Part shown: positions 41,378-53,261 of the stretch, piece by piece
Layout of the letters: the number at the start of each line of letters is the position of its first letter
Position numbering within the stretch: the stretch's first letter is position 1
Source of the DNA: Lottia gigantea
Lineage: Eukaryota; Mollusca; Gastropoda; Lottiidae
DNA length: 64,000 nt
Direction of reading: 5' to 3'
Assembly: GCF_000327385.1 (NCBI RefSeq)
Contig: NW_008710284.1
Location: 294,464-358,463, forward strand
The notes under the pieces: generated by a model
Told to the model about the DNA's origin: nothing
What the model saw: only the letters and a program-made list of their open reading frames with translations
Databases searched by the model: none
Position numbers and translations under genes: made by a program

Positions 41378-44300
41378 TCATTTTACACTTGAGTCTTTGG
41401 GTGTGGGAATGCTACGGATTTTCAACGCACCCGTCTTACTCGTTTTCCGCACAGTGATGCGTCTTGCCGCACAATAACGTCTAAATTTCATAGAGTCATT
41501 CTCAGAATGTTCATTTAAACTCGTCTTAGATTTCTTTGCATTTGGATTATAGAACGACCCCTTTCTCTTAGTTGCAACAGATTCCTTTGAAAGGGACAAA
41601 CGTCGAGCGTGCTTCGCGTTCACGACTCGACGCAGACGACAGAAACGTTTAAAGTTTGAATTATGTACACTAGCACTAGTAAGACGTCTGTGTTTTTCAG
41701 GAACTGGTGTGGAACTAAACATACTCTTCCTTTTCCCGCCGTGAGACCGAAACTTGGAGACTAGGGTAGGGTGGTGGTTCCACTCTTTGGTCGTGTTGAG
41801 CTGTTCTGACGTCATGTTGGAGAGGTCTGACGTCATATTGGTTTGGTCTGACGTCATGTTGAGTTGGTCTGACGTCATGTTTCCGGATGTGACGTTCGGT
41901 GGTCTACAAGGAGAAAATGAGAAGTCAGTTGAACATCTCGGTTTTCCAAATAAAAGTCTTTTGGCCATGGGGTACACAAATGTTTTGGGGGTTTGTGAAG
42001 GACATTGTTCAATAATGGATAAGTCGGGGGTCACACAGGGACTGGCCGGGGATTCCTGTAGGGTACAGCTTAATTCTCTGTTGATCTTTGGTGTATGGAC
42101 TTGACTGTATTCACTTATGCTTGAAGATGGTTCACATTGGCTCAAATTGGGCTCGGTTTGATCACCGTCAACTATGCTATGGAAGCTAAACGATAGACTG
42201 GTTTCATTTTCTTCCGAAATCTGCCCGGAGACACATTCGCTTTCGGACTCGTCCAAGCTGTAAAACTCTGGACAAGACTTATTGGAACCGTCTCTCGTGA
42301 ATGTGGAACCATTCAAAACACATGACATGGTTCCAGCACGACTATTTTCAGTCTTGAACACATTGGAATTGGCAACAGAATCGAACGTAAAGGACAAACT
42401 TGCTTCGTTTTCTTCAGAAGTGCACTTGGAAACACTGGATACATTTGATTTGCTTTCTTTGAGCGACTCGTTCAAGCATTTTATGGGCAGGGCATGTTTA
42501 GTGCAATGAGTGCGTGATTCACTATTTGGGCGTGACGCAGTGCGTGACCCTGGCGTACAGGAGTCAATATGCGTGACACTCCTCGAGAGTGATGCTGTGG
42601 TGCAAGAGTCACTGTAATGTGTGATGAATGTGTCTCTATCTAAAGAGGTGCAAGTGTCAAAAGTGTCACACTGAAGTATAGTAGAGTGGTTATGAAAAGA
42701 GTCACTCACGTGTTGTGGTCGAGTTGCCATTCCAGAGGAACCACTAGGAGTCTTGGGTCTGACGGTTGAAGACAAGGCTTGGATAACTGCTAACTCCTCC
42801 GCCTTGGACGGATCCATCACATCTAAATCCACCTGAACTCGAGACCTCTCCAGTTCCACGGATTTGTTGAGCATGGCTGTCGTTTTAGCTAAAGTTTGTT
42901 GCATGCGACGTTGTAGTCGCTCACGTTTCGATTTCAAATCGTTGTCCTTTTTATCCAAGTGATAACTACGATCCCGTAAGACACAAATCTTTTTATGCAC
43001 CGCCCCGTTTATCAGTTTCTGATATAACGCCATGTCTAACGTATCCGCACCGTTTTCAGAATGTCCGAGTAACGTGCGCACTTCCAAATCTAAGTCCTCG
43101 TTTGAACTACCATCGGGGTTGAAATCCACGGGCGAGGAAAGTTGAGGCGTTCCTTGAACATCCAGATCCTCCATGGTTAGTTTAGAATCCTTAGGAATAG
43201 CTGACAGTGTATTTCCAGAGTCACCGTTTACTCTCGGACGACTTTTAGAGTCCAAATGGTCTGAGACTTCTCGATTCAGCGAGTCTAAAGAACTGGTGAC
43301 CTCGGGTGTGCTCTTGCTGAAATCCAAAAAGAAGGGGTAATCCCCACGGGATTGGCGTCGTCCATTTCTATGTTGTTCTGGTGTCGATTCCGAAGACAGG
43401 TGCTCGATTTCTTTCCATCGAGGAGATGATCTGTCTCCAAAAACTGGTCCGGAAGGAGGGACGCGGGAGACCGGAGCTACGATATTAGTTCTTGAGGACT
43501 TACTTTGATCTTTGGAGGAACTGGAGTCACTGGAGGTTCGAGACGTTCTTCCGTCAGTCTGTCGGATTTTCTCGGTAGCTTTTGGATGCAGACGATCTTC
43601 GGATTTTGCTGGCGTGGATGTCGTGTAGCTTCTTCGGCGATTTTCTTTGACGCCTGACGGTGGTCGTTGTCCGCGACTATCTGGTCTGGCTTGTGGACTC
43701 TCGTCGTTATTGGCAATGAATTCTTTATAGCTCGCTTCCAAACTTGTTCCACCGGATTTTCTTCTTTGAAGCAGCTCAAGTTTTTGACGGACGTTAAGTT
43801 GTTGTTCTTGGTCTTTGTTCTGTTTATTGGCAGACGATCTAACGAAGCCCATACTGGTAGCAGGACGCTGTACCGGGACGGATTCCGCACCCATCGGTTC
43901 CTTTCTGGTGTTCATGTGAGGCGGAGGATTTCTTTGAATAACAACATCAGCATCAGTTCTTGGTTTTCGCAGTTGATCAGCACCATCTTTGGACATCCTG
44001 GAATTCTTTTCATGAGGTGGAATTCGGGCTCTGGGAAGAGGAACATTGTGGTCTGGATTTCTCTCTGACAATGGTCTTGGGGGATCTTCATGCCGTTTCT
44101 TTGGTATTGGAATAATGGGGGATACTTTGTCCTGGGTGAAATACTGGTATCCAGGAGCAGGTTCTTCTGTTCGGGATTTCCTTAGATGTGGTGGTTCCAC
44201 AGGCGTCTGGCGGCTAGCTGACATATTTCTATTGCGAATGATTTCTGCTTGACTCATCCGTCCTGGATTTCTATCCGTTCTGGAATCATCTACTGGTAAT

Positions 44301-45028
44301 GTCTGGCTGAAATCATAAGGAGTTTTCCTACCCGTAGATGAGTTGAGACTCTGTTCGGCGTCTTTGGTAGTAGGTGATCCGTCCTCGACCTGCATTCTGG
44401 ACGGAGGTCGCAAGCTGCGTTCCAGTTGATTCTGTATGGAATTGTAGTTCATGTTAATTAATTCAATGGCTGAACTGTTAGCTGACACACCTCTCGAACG
44501 AGGACGTGGTCTCTTTTCCGTTTCTCCTGTAGTCTGCGATTCCAGGTTAAAACTGTTGACGCTTTTCTGCTTATGCATTATCAGGTCTCTATTTTGTGGT
44601 GCCGAACTTTGGTCGGCTGAGTTTCTGAACATTGAATTATTTCCACTAGACCGACCATTCATTTGTGGTGAATTTTGAATTTGGAATTCTCTCTGTTGCT
44701 GGTGTTTGGTGTTGGTGCCTTGACTGCGGCGGAGCTGGTCGTCAGGTTGGAAGGAATGGGGGTGACCATTGGGGGCACCGTTCGACTGACCGTAGTCCTT
44801 TATAAGGTCTGGATGCTCTTGACGATACTGTAGACCTACTGCACTTCGTGGTCTCGGCTGCTGAAGATGTTTCGGTTCCATACGACGTTGTGGACCTTGA
44901 TTCAAATTTAAATTTTCCCGGCTCATGGCGGCTATTGTACTTTTATTAAGTGTCCCTGGCTTCGTGTAGCCGCCATTATAATACTGTTGGTCGTTCATTA
45001 GGACTTGAGAGTGGTTTTTGTTCGACAT
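41378..45028 (-). CDS. Unknown 1216-residue, largely disordered protein encoded by one uninterrupted exon
   Basis: An unbroken frame of 1216 codons starts at ATG 45026-45028. Composition is rich in Ser, Asn, Gln, Arg and Pro, typical of disorder. The only structured part is a helical segment at about 667-755 (LYQKLINGAVHKKICVLRDR, then SKRERLQRRMQQTLAKTTAM), probably a coiled coil, with DVMDPSKAEELAVIQALSST after it. Two related acidic stretches (SEENEASLSFTFDS, SEENETSLSFSFHS) and a 7-residue repeat NMTSDQL (four copies, about 1048-1075) follow; the last 150 residues are very basic. No signal peptide or membrane helix. A TTTCAG acceptor on the minus strand at about 45471 suggests a spliced 5' UTR. 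I do not recognise the family. All its neighbours are intron-rich, so one coding exon is unusual. Confidence 0.82.
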   Translation of the reverse strand: MSNKNHSQVLMNDQQYYNGGYTKPGTLNKSTIAAMSRENLNLNQGPQRRMEPKHLQQPRPRSAVGLQYRQEHPDLIKDYGQSNGAPNGHPHSFQPDDQLRRSQGTNTKHQQQREFQIQNSPQMNGRSSGNNSMFRNSADQSSAPQNRDLIMHKQKSVNSFNLESQTTGETEKRPRPRSRGVSANSSAIELINMNYNSIQNQLERSLRPPSRMQVEDGSPTTKDAEQSLNSSTGRKTPYDFSQTLPVDDSRTDRNPGRMSQAEIIRNRNMSASRQTPVEPPHLRKSRTEEPAPGYQYFTQDKVSPIIPIPKKRHEDPPRPLSERNPDHNVPLPRARIPPHEKNSRMSKDGADQLRKPRTDADVVIQRNPPPHMNTRKEPMGAESVPVQRPATSMGFVRSSANKQNKDQEQQLNVRQKLELLQRRKSGGTSLEASYKEFIANNDESPQARPDSRGQRPPSGVKENRRRSYTTSTPAKSEDRLHPKATEKIRQTDGRTSRTSSDSSSSKDQSKSSRTNIVAPVSRVPPSGPVFGDRSSPRWKEIEHLSSESTPEQHRNGRRQSRGDYPFFLDFSKSTPEVTSSLDSLNREVSDHLDSKSRPRVNGDSGNTLSAIPKDSKLTMEDLDVQGTPQLSSPVDFNPDGSSNEDLDLEVRTLLGHSENGADTLDMALYQKLINGAVHKKICVLRDRSYHLDKKDNDLKSKRERLQRRMQQTLAKTTAMLNKSVELERSRVQVDLDVMDPSKAEELAVIQALSSTVRPKTPSGSSGMATRPQHVSDSFHNHSTILQCDTFDTCTSLDRDTFITHYSDSCTTASLSRSVTHIDSCTPGSRTASRPNSESRTHCTKHALPIKCLNESLKESKSNVSSVSKCTSEENEASLSFTFDSVANSNVFKTENSRAGTMSCVLNGSTFTRDGSNKSCPEFYSLDESESECVSGQISEENETSLSFSFHSIVDGDQTEPNLSQCEPSSSISEYSQVHTPKINRELSCTLQESPASPCVTPDLSIIEQCPSQTPKTFVYPMAKRLLFGKPRCSTDFSFSPCRPPNVTSGNMTSDQLNMTSDQTNMTSDLSNMTSEQLNTTKEWNHHPTLVSKFRSHGGKRKSMFSSTPVPEKHRRLTSASVHNSNFKRFCRLRRVVNAKHARRLSLSKESVATKRKGSFYNPNAKKSKTSLNEHSENDSMKFRRYCAARRITVRKTSKTGALKIRSIPTPKDSSVK
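41804..41885 (-). repeat. 21-bp coding tandem repeat, four copies, each with TGACGTCA
   Basis: TGACGTCA occurs at 41807, 41828, 41849 and 41870, exactly 21 bp apart. It encodes the NMTSDQL-type heptads of the single-exon gene. Confidence 0.95.
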
Positions 45029-48000
45029 TTTTTTATAAGATCGGTCCGTCTTTTATACTATTTGTGGTAATTTAAGCTTGGTATTTATTCATCCGTGAAA
45101 GATCTGTACTCCATTCCATTAGGTAGTCATTCATTCATCCACAATCAGGGAGTTATATTCCGCAAATCGAGCTGCGCACAGAACACTAATGGCATCCACT
45201 TGATTAGAGGTTCGGGTGATCTGGTTGTTTTTTGCGATAATATAATAAATTTGGCGAAATGGATTGATCAAACTTCGCTCTGGTGATTCACAAAAGAGAC
45301 CATAAGAGGTTCATTGAAAATCTCTCGATAAACAACTTTTCTTTTCACAAATTACAGTTATTGATAGCGTCTTTTACTTCACTTTCCCATCAAACATTCA
45401 TTCGGGCATTCACAGGTAGGTAATTATATTCTCGTCTGCTACCCTCTAGCTCCATACAATAGTTCACACCTGAAATGAGAGAAAAAATATTTGATTTACA
45501 TAAATATACGAAGTGTTTTGAATAGCTTGATTGACATTGCTCGTCACGCTGTAACGTTCTTTATTGAATGCGTTGACTTTGATCACTCGAGTGTCCCGAG
45601 TGAGAGAAGATTAATAGAGTGTGAAGGGAGGTAATAAGTGATAAGCTGAGTGCCAAGGGAGATAATTAGGTCAATCAAGATAATCATAGTCTATTAGCGT
45701 GTGTAGTTATTAAAATAATTGAGAAAATCACTTCAGGATCGATTTCAACTTATAATATATAACAGTTTATCACGAAATGTTGTACCATAGGCTACGTCTC
45801 CGACACAGTTTGCCTTGTCCGTTATCCTTTTTTCTTCAGTGACATTCGAGGGGCCGTTAACGTCCATTGCCTGTAGCACAGGGGTCACGGTTTATTATAT
45901 TAAAATATTCACCCGAAACGTAGAGTGATCTCTGCGCTAGGAATGAAGCTAGAGACAATGTTTTTCCGGCTGTTGTGGTACAATCTGTTTCAACTGGACA
46001 CTATAGTAGGTCAAGAGACTTGAGAATCGAGTGATAAGGACTTGTTGACCTTTCTACACGACCAACTCCCTTTAAACAAACCTCTAAGATCGACCTAATT
46101 AGTCACTTACACCCATATGGTCAATCCTTTATTACTATTGTCATTGCTTTTACCATGTCCAGTTGTCCACTATTCTCCTTTGTTACAACGCTTCGTCAAT
46201 TTACACTGCAGCACCATTCAATCTAATGCATAGGTCCGTTTTTGACCCTTATTTTGTCCATTATTTTCCATTCAAGTTCTGTTGATACAACGTTTCGTCA
46301 ATTTACACTGTAGTACAGTTCCATTTGATATTTGTGACCCCACACACCAAAATTCAGCACGGCCATTATGTGGAGGGTGGGTGTGTGAGTATGTCGCAGA
46401 ATTGTCAAGGGGGCTCAAAGATTTCTCTTCCCTATGAAAGGGGATGAAAAGGTCCGGCCAGCCCTATCTCTGCCCCACCCCACCACACTAGAAACCCCCC
46501 TGATATGGTGCTATTGATTAAGCTATATTTGTCTGTTAATGAAATAAAATTGTTATAGATTAATATCAGCATCTCAGTAGAGTACCTAGTGTATTGATCT
46601 AAAGTGAATTGAAAGCACTGGCCTAGATAATACCAGTGCACCATTGTCTGTCAATTCACAGGAGATTTCAACCCAACCTTCCCAGTTGTCAGCTCTTGTG
46701 ACAAGCAGAAAAGATTGCATGCTTCATTAGCTACATAATTAATAATTAGTTAATATCAATCGAAACTGTTAACACATTGGTATTTATAAATAAACTCTAA
46801 ACAATGCAACGTATACCAGAGTGTTTCGATTTAAAACGACTGGGTGCAATTAGGCGTACCCTTTGTGCACAAAAATCAAAAGTGAAAAGATGAGAGGTTA
46901 TAAGTGTTAAATGGAGTCTGCGGGTGTGTTTAAGGGGAGGGGCGTTTTTTTGTACTCTTATAAGCGACTGAATGATCCTTGTCTAAATTGAAACAAGTCC
47001 AAACCAACGAGTTAATTGTAGATGGGTTGGGTCATATAAAACGTGGTGGTATATTAAGAATTAAAGTATATAACGTATTGATAATATTAATCTCTGACCA
47101 GGGATTATCACACAAATATAATAGACTATAAAGTATTAATATTAATCAGATATATATAGTTATTAATACCTTGTCAGCTTTTTTCATACTTAGTCGTCAA
47201 CAGTAAAGTTCTTCAAATCTATGTATTTTTCACCCCCTCTCAATTATGCATAGATAGACGTTGACAGGTCTCAATTTCATTATATGTTAAATACGTCTAT
47301 ATGATGTTATAAGTACTGTCTCTGAAGGTATATTAGGAAGCCAGGATTAGATAACTCTCTGAATGTGAATAAATCAACAAAAACTCTCATAAAAATAAAC
47401 TTGGTATGAACTATACTGTTTAGAGGTTTCTGATTTGACAATCTTTGCCAGGCATGTTTGACGTGAGTAGCATAATCATTGCTCATAATATGATATAATA
47501 TGAACGGCCCCTTTAAGATCTATTTAACAGTTATCCAACAATAACTAGGTTTAAATAAACTGATTATATTGTACTCGTATTGAAAGGTCTATACAAATTA
47601 TTATACTTATAAAAATTAAATATTTATAGTTGAACAATATAGACAGTTATTTTCAAACTACTCGACGTGGTATAATGTCAATACACTGCATTATAATCTA
47701 TATATCACTGTAATAAATAACCCCTATTATAAACCTTTTTATTATCACAAGTTATTGGGTCATTCCAGTTTTTATAAATACACTCTATCTAAACAGGTTC
47801 GATATGGCCCTTTATTAAACAGGGTTCAAAGTAGAAGTGTGTATTTAATCTTTATATTTATGTAATATCTATACAGTAGAGTTAAAAACTATACAGAATG
47901 TTGAAAAAAAAAACCCATAAAAAAGAATTTAAACAAAGATCTGTTGGTATCGATGAAAAATTTTACCAAAAACTAACAAACAATAGTAACAAAACACAGA

Positions 48001-48897
48001 AATATTTCAAATATTTAAGTTAAGTTATGACAAATATTGAAAATCTGTTGTCATGGTTACATAAATAACCAATATTTGACAACTGATATGGCCCTGTACT
48101 ATCTTCACGAATTATAGAAATACACAAACTTAATATCTAGTCTCTATGTATAGCACACCTCTAGCTCTTGCTACAGTAACCCAAAGGGTTGGGGGCGTCA
48201 GCCGTAGAAGGGCCAACGTTTGTCATCAGCCAGTAGTGATTTTGAGCAACGAGATATCCAATTTGCATGCATTGCAAAAAGGGCCAAATGTTGATACTTT
48301 AATAACAGTACCATACTGGAAGCATTGGTGGGGCTAACTAGGGTGGGTGGGGATACTTCAATCTGACGGTAGTGACTAATTAACCACTATCCCCGGGGGC
48401 GTGACGAGGTTCTATAGACCTGTCAATCAATTAAGGTAGAATAAATAAAGCAATATTGATGTCAATATTCAGCTATTGTGACATTTGTAGAGGCGATTGA
48501 TTTTTATATTCGCTTCATCACCACTCACTACATTAGGTGGCTGAAAAAACGTTCCAAAATATCATTATTAGTGAATCTATGAGATCAGGCCGTAGCCAGA
48601 CTTGTTTGTTCGGAGGGGCAAGTAATATCCAGAGGTGCAATGTTGTTTGGTGCTTAGTTGTGGTATTGAAATTGCTTAGCAGTGGGCAATAAATAAAACA
48701 GATTTCACGTCGTACTTTTCATCCCACCCTAGCTAGTTGATTGCCGACCACAGATGTGACAAACAAGTTAATGAATTTTTTATCTTCTGATCAAAATTCG
48801 ATATTTTATTGTATCAGCTGGGGTTTAGTTAGATTAATAAACAATTTCATTATACTTTTATATACATGGCAAGAACCATAACTCTGTTTTTATTTCA

Positions 48898-49062
48898 TTT
48901 ATCAAGGGAGATGACTATGTTGAACTCAATTTATCAAGGGAGATGACTATGTTGAACTCAATTTATCAAGGGAGATGACTATGTTGAACTCAATTTATCA
49001 AGGGAGATGACTATGTTGAACTCAATTTATCAAGGGAGGTAACTTTCCGGATTTAATTTTCA
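48898..49062. repeat. 32-bp tandem array, four full copies plus decayed ones
   Basis: ATCAAGGGAGATGACTATGT starts at 48901, 48933, 48965 and 48997 (period 32). A fifth copy at 49029 changes to AAGGGAGGTAACTT, a form that also occurs singly elsewhere in the window. Confidence 0.95.
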
Positions 49063-52000
49063 AGGCAGGTAACCAGCTCTTTGTTTAATTTAACGGGGGT
49101 TACAGCATCGTCCATGTCGAATGCAACTGGGGTTTATTTTTGATATTTAAACCGTTCGATTCATTGTTTATTATTGAAAGAGACATCGTCAGACGACAAA
49201 CTATTGACTGTCAAACATTAAACTTGATCCGCCATTGTTTTCTACCCAAATTGATTCTTCTCCTCTCAATCAGATTCCAATTGTCGTCTGTTAGATTTTT
49301 AAATATTTGATCAGATCTCTCAGTTTATAGTCACGGACATTATGTCGTCTGATAGCCCCCTTCTCCCGTCCCCTCATCACTTTCTTTGATAGAAGATATT
49401 GGTAACAGACGAACAATACTTTAATTTCGAAGTATCTATTACTTTCAGAAAACGTTTTTAAACTTGTAAAAGTCCCCTCCCCTCAATATTCTAAAAACAA
49501 TTTAGAGTGTGAAGAATGACAAAAACTGTAGTAAAAATTTCTCACGACTCAGATCTCGAGTAAATAGTACATTATTTATAAAAAACACGATCGTCATTGT
49601 CAGTTCGTATTATTCACTTGATTTATTAATTTACAGTGGAGTGGTTATACAGGGGTTAATTGGTCAGCCCTTTATTTCTCTCGAAATGGGCGCTCGGATG
49701 TCCGAATTCATTTTGACTTTCTTTTTTTTTGAAACAAAATAACTAATCCTAAAGTAGTCAGTTTCCTTTAAATTAGCACAAAATATTTTTTTCGGGCTTT
49801 TATGGCTTCTGGGTTCCCAAGACCCATTGGTATCGTTGTGATGTATCAGATCGTTGCCCCTTTTTTAATGACTTATATTCTCACGATGACCAGGGTTAAC
49901 TGACTAGTAAACAAACCATAAAACATAGAGCAAGGTGTAATAGGAAACAGGAAACCTAAAAACAATCGACATTAAACAGTGATATAGATCACTAGACTGA
50001 TAGTACATTGTAATATAATATACCAGCGTATCTTTGATGTAGATAAATAGTTTTTTTTTTCAAAATTCCGGTAGATAAGAGGGGGTGGGGGGAATCGATA
50101 GGAGTCGATGGTAAACTTGGTACAATTCAAGGTATTAAACTGATATATCTGTCTGTCGTAGATATGGGGGTGGCATTTGATAGATGGGATGGGTTTACAA
50201 TTTTGACCCCCCCCCCCCCCACACACACACACCCTTCGGAAGAAGAGAAAGGGTAGGGGTAGAATACATGTAAATGTTTCAACCATTGAGATTTTCACAC
50301 GATCAAAATAGAGAAAGGTTACTATGACTCTTCTACTTGTTGAACTTTGTGAAACATTTTAAAATAACGACATGTTAGTCAGGATGATTAACGAATCGGC
50401 TCTGTAAGTTTTAAACCATCACAGTTAACAACAAACATCCATTGAACAAAAACAGCAAAACCTTGTAACCAGATTAACGAGAGTCAACCTAGAGATATGG
50501 GGGAACGTTGACAATGTCATAGTTAACGAGATTACTTGTAGTTCAAATTTAGATTAGATAACTTCGACTTAAATTCTTAACAACATAGTCATTTCATTTT
50601 ACTTTTCACTGTAACACTTTCAAATAAATATAGGAAATACTACGACCTTTTGATCAAGCTAATTCAAGTGGTATTGGATAAGGTGTTATAAAAGCACTGG
50701 CGTAGGTCGCAAGTAGAGACTATGGATTTCAGCATCAGTATACATCAATTTGATAAGCAATTACTTACTTCTGGAGAGATTTACAAGATAAACAAATAAT
50801 CATGGGTGATAAAGAAGCACTGGTCAAGGTCATGAGAAAACGATATTAAACATGGAGTTGAATTTTTCGTAGGACTTTATTTGCAAATTGACAATGAAGT
50901 TTTACACCCTAAATAGCAAATGGAGTTGTCTATGAAGACACAAACCGTACTGTATTATATTTCTATTTGATTTGTTTATCTCTGTATAAAATAGCTCAGA
51001 TAATTATTAGTAAATAAAAAAAGGGGCAGGTGCGTGCAGCTCTATTTCTGTCTATATAGGTGTCACCTCACCAAGATCGTTATCAACAAAATACATGTAC
51101 ATACCTTATCGTTAGACTCTAACCGTTTCCTGTCTTTATCCTTTGTTTGAATTTCAAAATAACAACGGTTCGATAGATTGCACTGCAATCTGAATGTATT
51201 GATGAAGGAGTGTGACTATTTCGTTCAATTGTTCGTATACTATATAATTCCGTATTCCTAGTTGGTGTATAGATCTTTATAAACTCCTTAATTCAAACTT
51301 CCATATACGTTTCAATATTCCGATCTTCTCCGTTGGTATAAAGTTGCAACTGGTCCGATTTGATTAACAAACAATAGTTTCAAGGTCCGACTAACGTATA
51401 CTACCAGTCCGATTACAATATGCCAATCTTTAATTCGATCTGTGATCACTGCGTTAATCCGGGCTGGTATGGTATTATGATATACTTATTACATGTCGAG
51501 ACAAGTCAAAAGATATATTGAATTTATCTATTGAATTTATATTATCTCTTACCAAAACACACTAAGAGTATATCAGTGTTTTTCTTCAATATACTATACG
51601 CGTCTAACAATCGCGCACCTTGCGATTTGTGACCTGGTTTTTTAAAATCTTAAAATGTACACAGAACAGACACAGTTGATTTGAGATCGAGTGAATAAAG
51701 TTTAAACTTTAGAAATTGTCATTGTTACTCACTCACGACATGTGTTTGGTGGACTGTAACATCTCTTTGACGAGTCTCTTTCTACAGGTGACGTTCAATG
51801 ATTGGCAGATCAAAAACATAAAGGTAACGGTCGAAAGCTAACGCCTGGAAATAACGACTGGTTGATAGAGTCTTTATCAATTAGTATTGTTTAATTAACT
51901 CTCGGTCATCTAGTGTTAACAATTTATAACAAAGGAACTGGATTAAGATTTTGTCGTATTTTATCTGTATTTAATTCCAGTGACCTGCTGACGAAGTCTA

Positions 52001-53129
52001 CTATTAATTACTATTGTTGTGCTGTGTTTTTTTATCCGATTAACTAGTCTGAAAACGTCGCGGAATTTCGCCTATTTATAACATTGTCATTTGGGATTTG
52101 TTCATTAAGATTAGACGAGACTTGAATATATGGGGTTTAGAAATATTAAAACTGGGTTTAGGCATCTTAAATTTTGTAGGCGGAGTGGTGGTGGGGGGAG
52201 GGGGGGGGGGTGTGATACTTCTCAGGGGTGCGTCGTGTATCTGTATAAACCGACTGTAGACCTACTATACAGTGCGTCTAGTTTGTATCAATTATAACAG
52301 ACAAACAAGAGACAGAGTGAGTTAAAGACATTTTAAAATAAACCACATTACGTGATGTTAGTTAGCTAGGACCATTTTCTCCCAAGTTAAAGCGACAGTC
52401 TCAGAAATACGATCTAAAAATAAACACTACACGACCTTTAAGGCTTGGAAAATGAAGTTTTAGGGGTAATAATGGCCCCTCCCCCACAAAAAAGATGAAG
52501 GGGCATGAACATCCCTAGCTAGTTTTACCTTCTGCAAATACCTGCATCACCGTCATGAACAATGAATTTAGGCTAATATGTATGCAGAGATGATAGACCG
52601 TTACAACTTAGAAACAGAAAGTGACCCTAGGGATACTATTTTAAGGTTAATTTATTGCCCCTTCATAAGAATAGGGGGGCAATTTATATCAAGATTTATC
52701 AAGGAGTTTAGTAAATTTTTAAACGTTCTAAAGAGGGCTGTAATTTGGGTTAATTATTCTGTAAAATCACTTACTTTTATTAGACCTACATTTATTATAG
52801 AGAAAACAAATATACAAATCACCTTTTCACTACCTGAATATATACTTAAAAATTGATATTGAAAACAGACCATTGAGTGCAACAGTATCTAGGACAGGGC
52901 ATGCTTATTCTTCAATATCAAAGCATAGGCGGTTAACATTTTGAGAAAAAGGCACCTCTTTCTGTATTTCTCTATGATTATTCCCTAAAGATTACTTTAT
53001 ACTCCAAACAATTACTAAACTTAATTTCTTACACGTTTAAGTTATTTGGATACGCTTAATTGTAGTAGTTTTGGTTTAGTTCCTGAAGAGTTACTTCCCA
53101 TTGAAAATGACCCCATTTTGTTCGAACTT

Positions 53130-53261
53130 TGACCTTTGACACATATCCCAGCATTCATTGCAGCCAATATGGCGGCATTCAGTTGAAAGAAATTAATTTT
53201 AGAAAGTTGAATCCACGTTTTATGATTAATTTGATATTTATTTATTCCAAAACTTCACAGA
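53130..53261 (+). promoter_or_regulatory. UBR5 5' UTR / promoter-proximal region
   Basis: CAATATGGCGGCATTC at about 53166 is a GATGGCGG-like element (YY1-type) of the sort found at animal housekeeping starts. The ATG there opens only a short frame. The true start codon follows at 53262. The transcription start itself cannot be read. Confidence 0.35.

Larger units (their letters stand above)
45029..53261. other. Large intergenic region, about 8.2 kb, no convincing coding gene
   Basis: It lies between the divergent single-exon gene (-) and UBR5 (+). Likely 5' UTR exon(s) of the minus gene end near 45470. A minus-strand donor-like site (GTGAGTGAG) is near 51737. It also has a 32-bp tandem array (48901-49060), poly-C/CA at 50205-50232, poly-G at 52196-52211 and AAGGGAGRTAA words near 45625 and 45655. 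Open frames (for example 52578-52856) are AT-rich and match no family. Confidence 0.5.

Noticed and set aside
43477-43890. A 137-codon frame on the minus strand within the single-exon gene
   Set aside because: It is an alternate frame of the 1216-codon gene and has no independent support.
43667-44068. A 133-codon + strand frame opposite the single-exon gene
   Set aside because: Antisense shadow of a long real frame.
52578-52856. A 92-codon + strand frame upstream of UBR5 (MYAEMIDRYNLETESD...)
   Set aside because: AT-rich, Ile/Phe-rich composition typical of chance frames, with no splice partners or motif.
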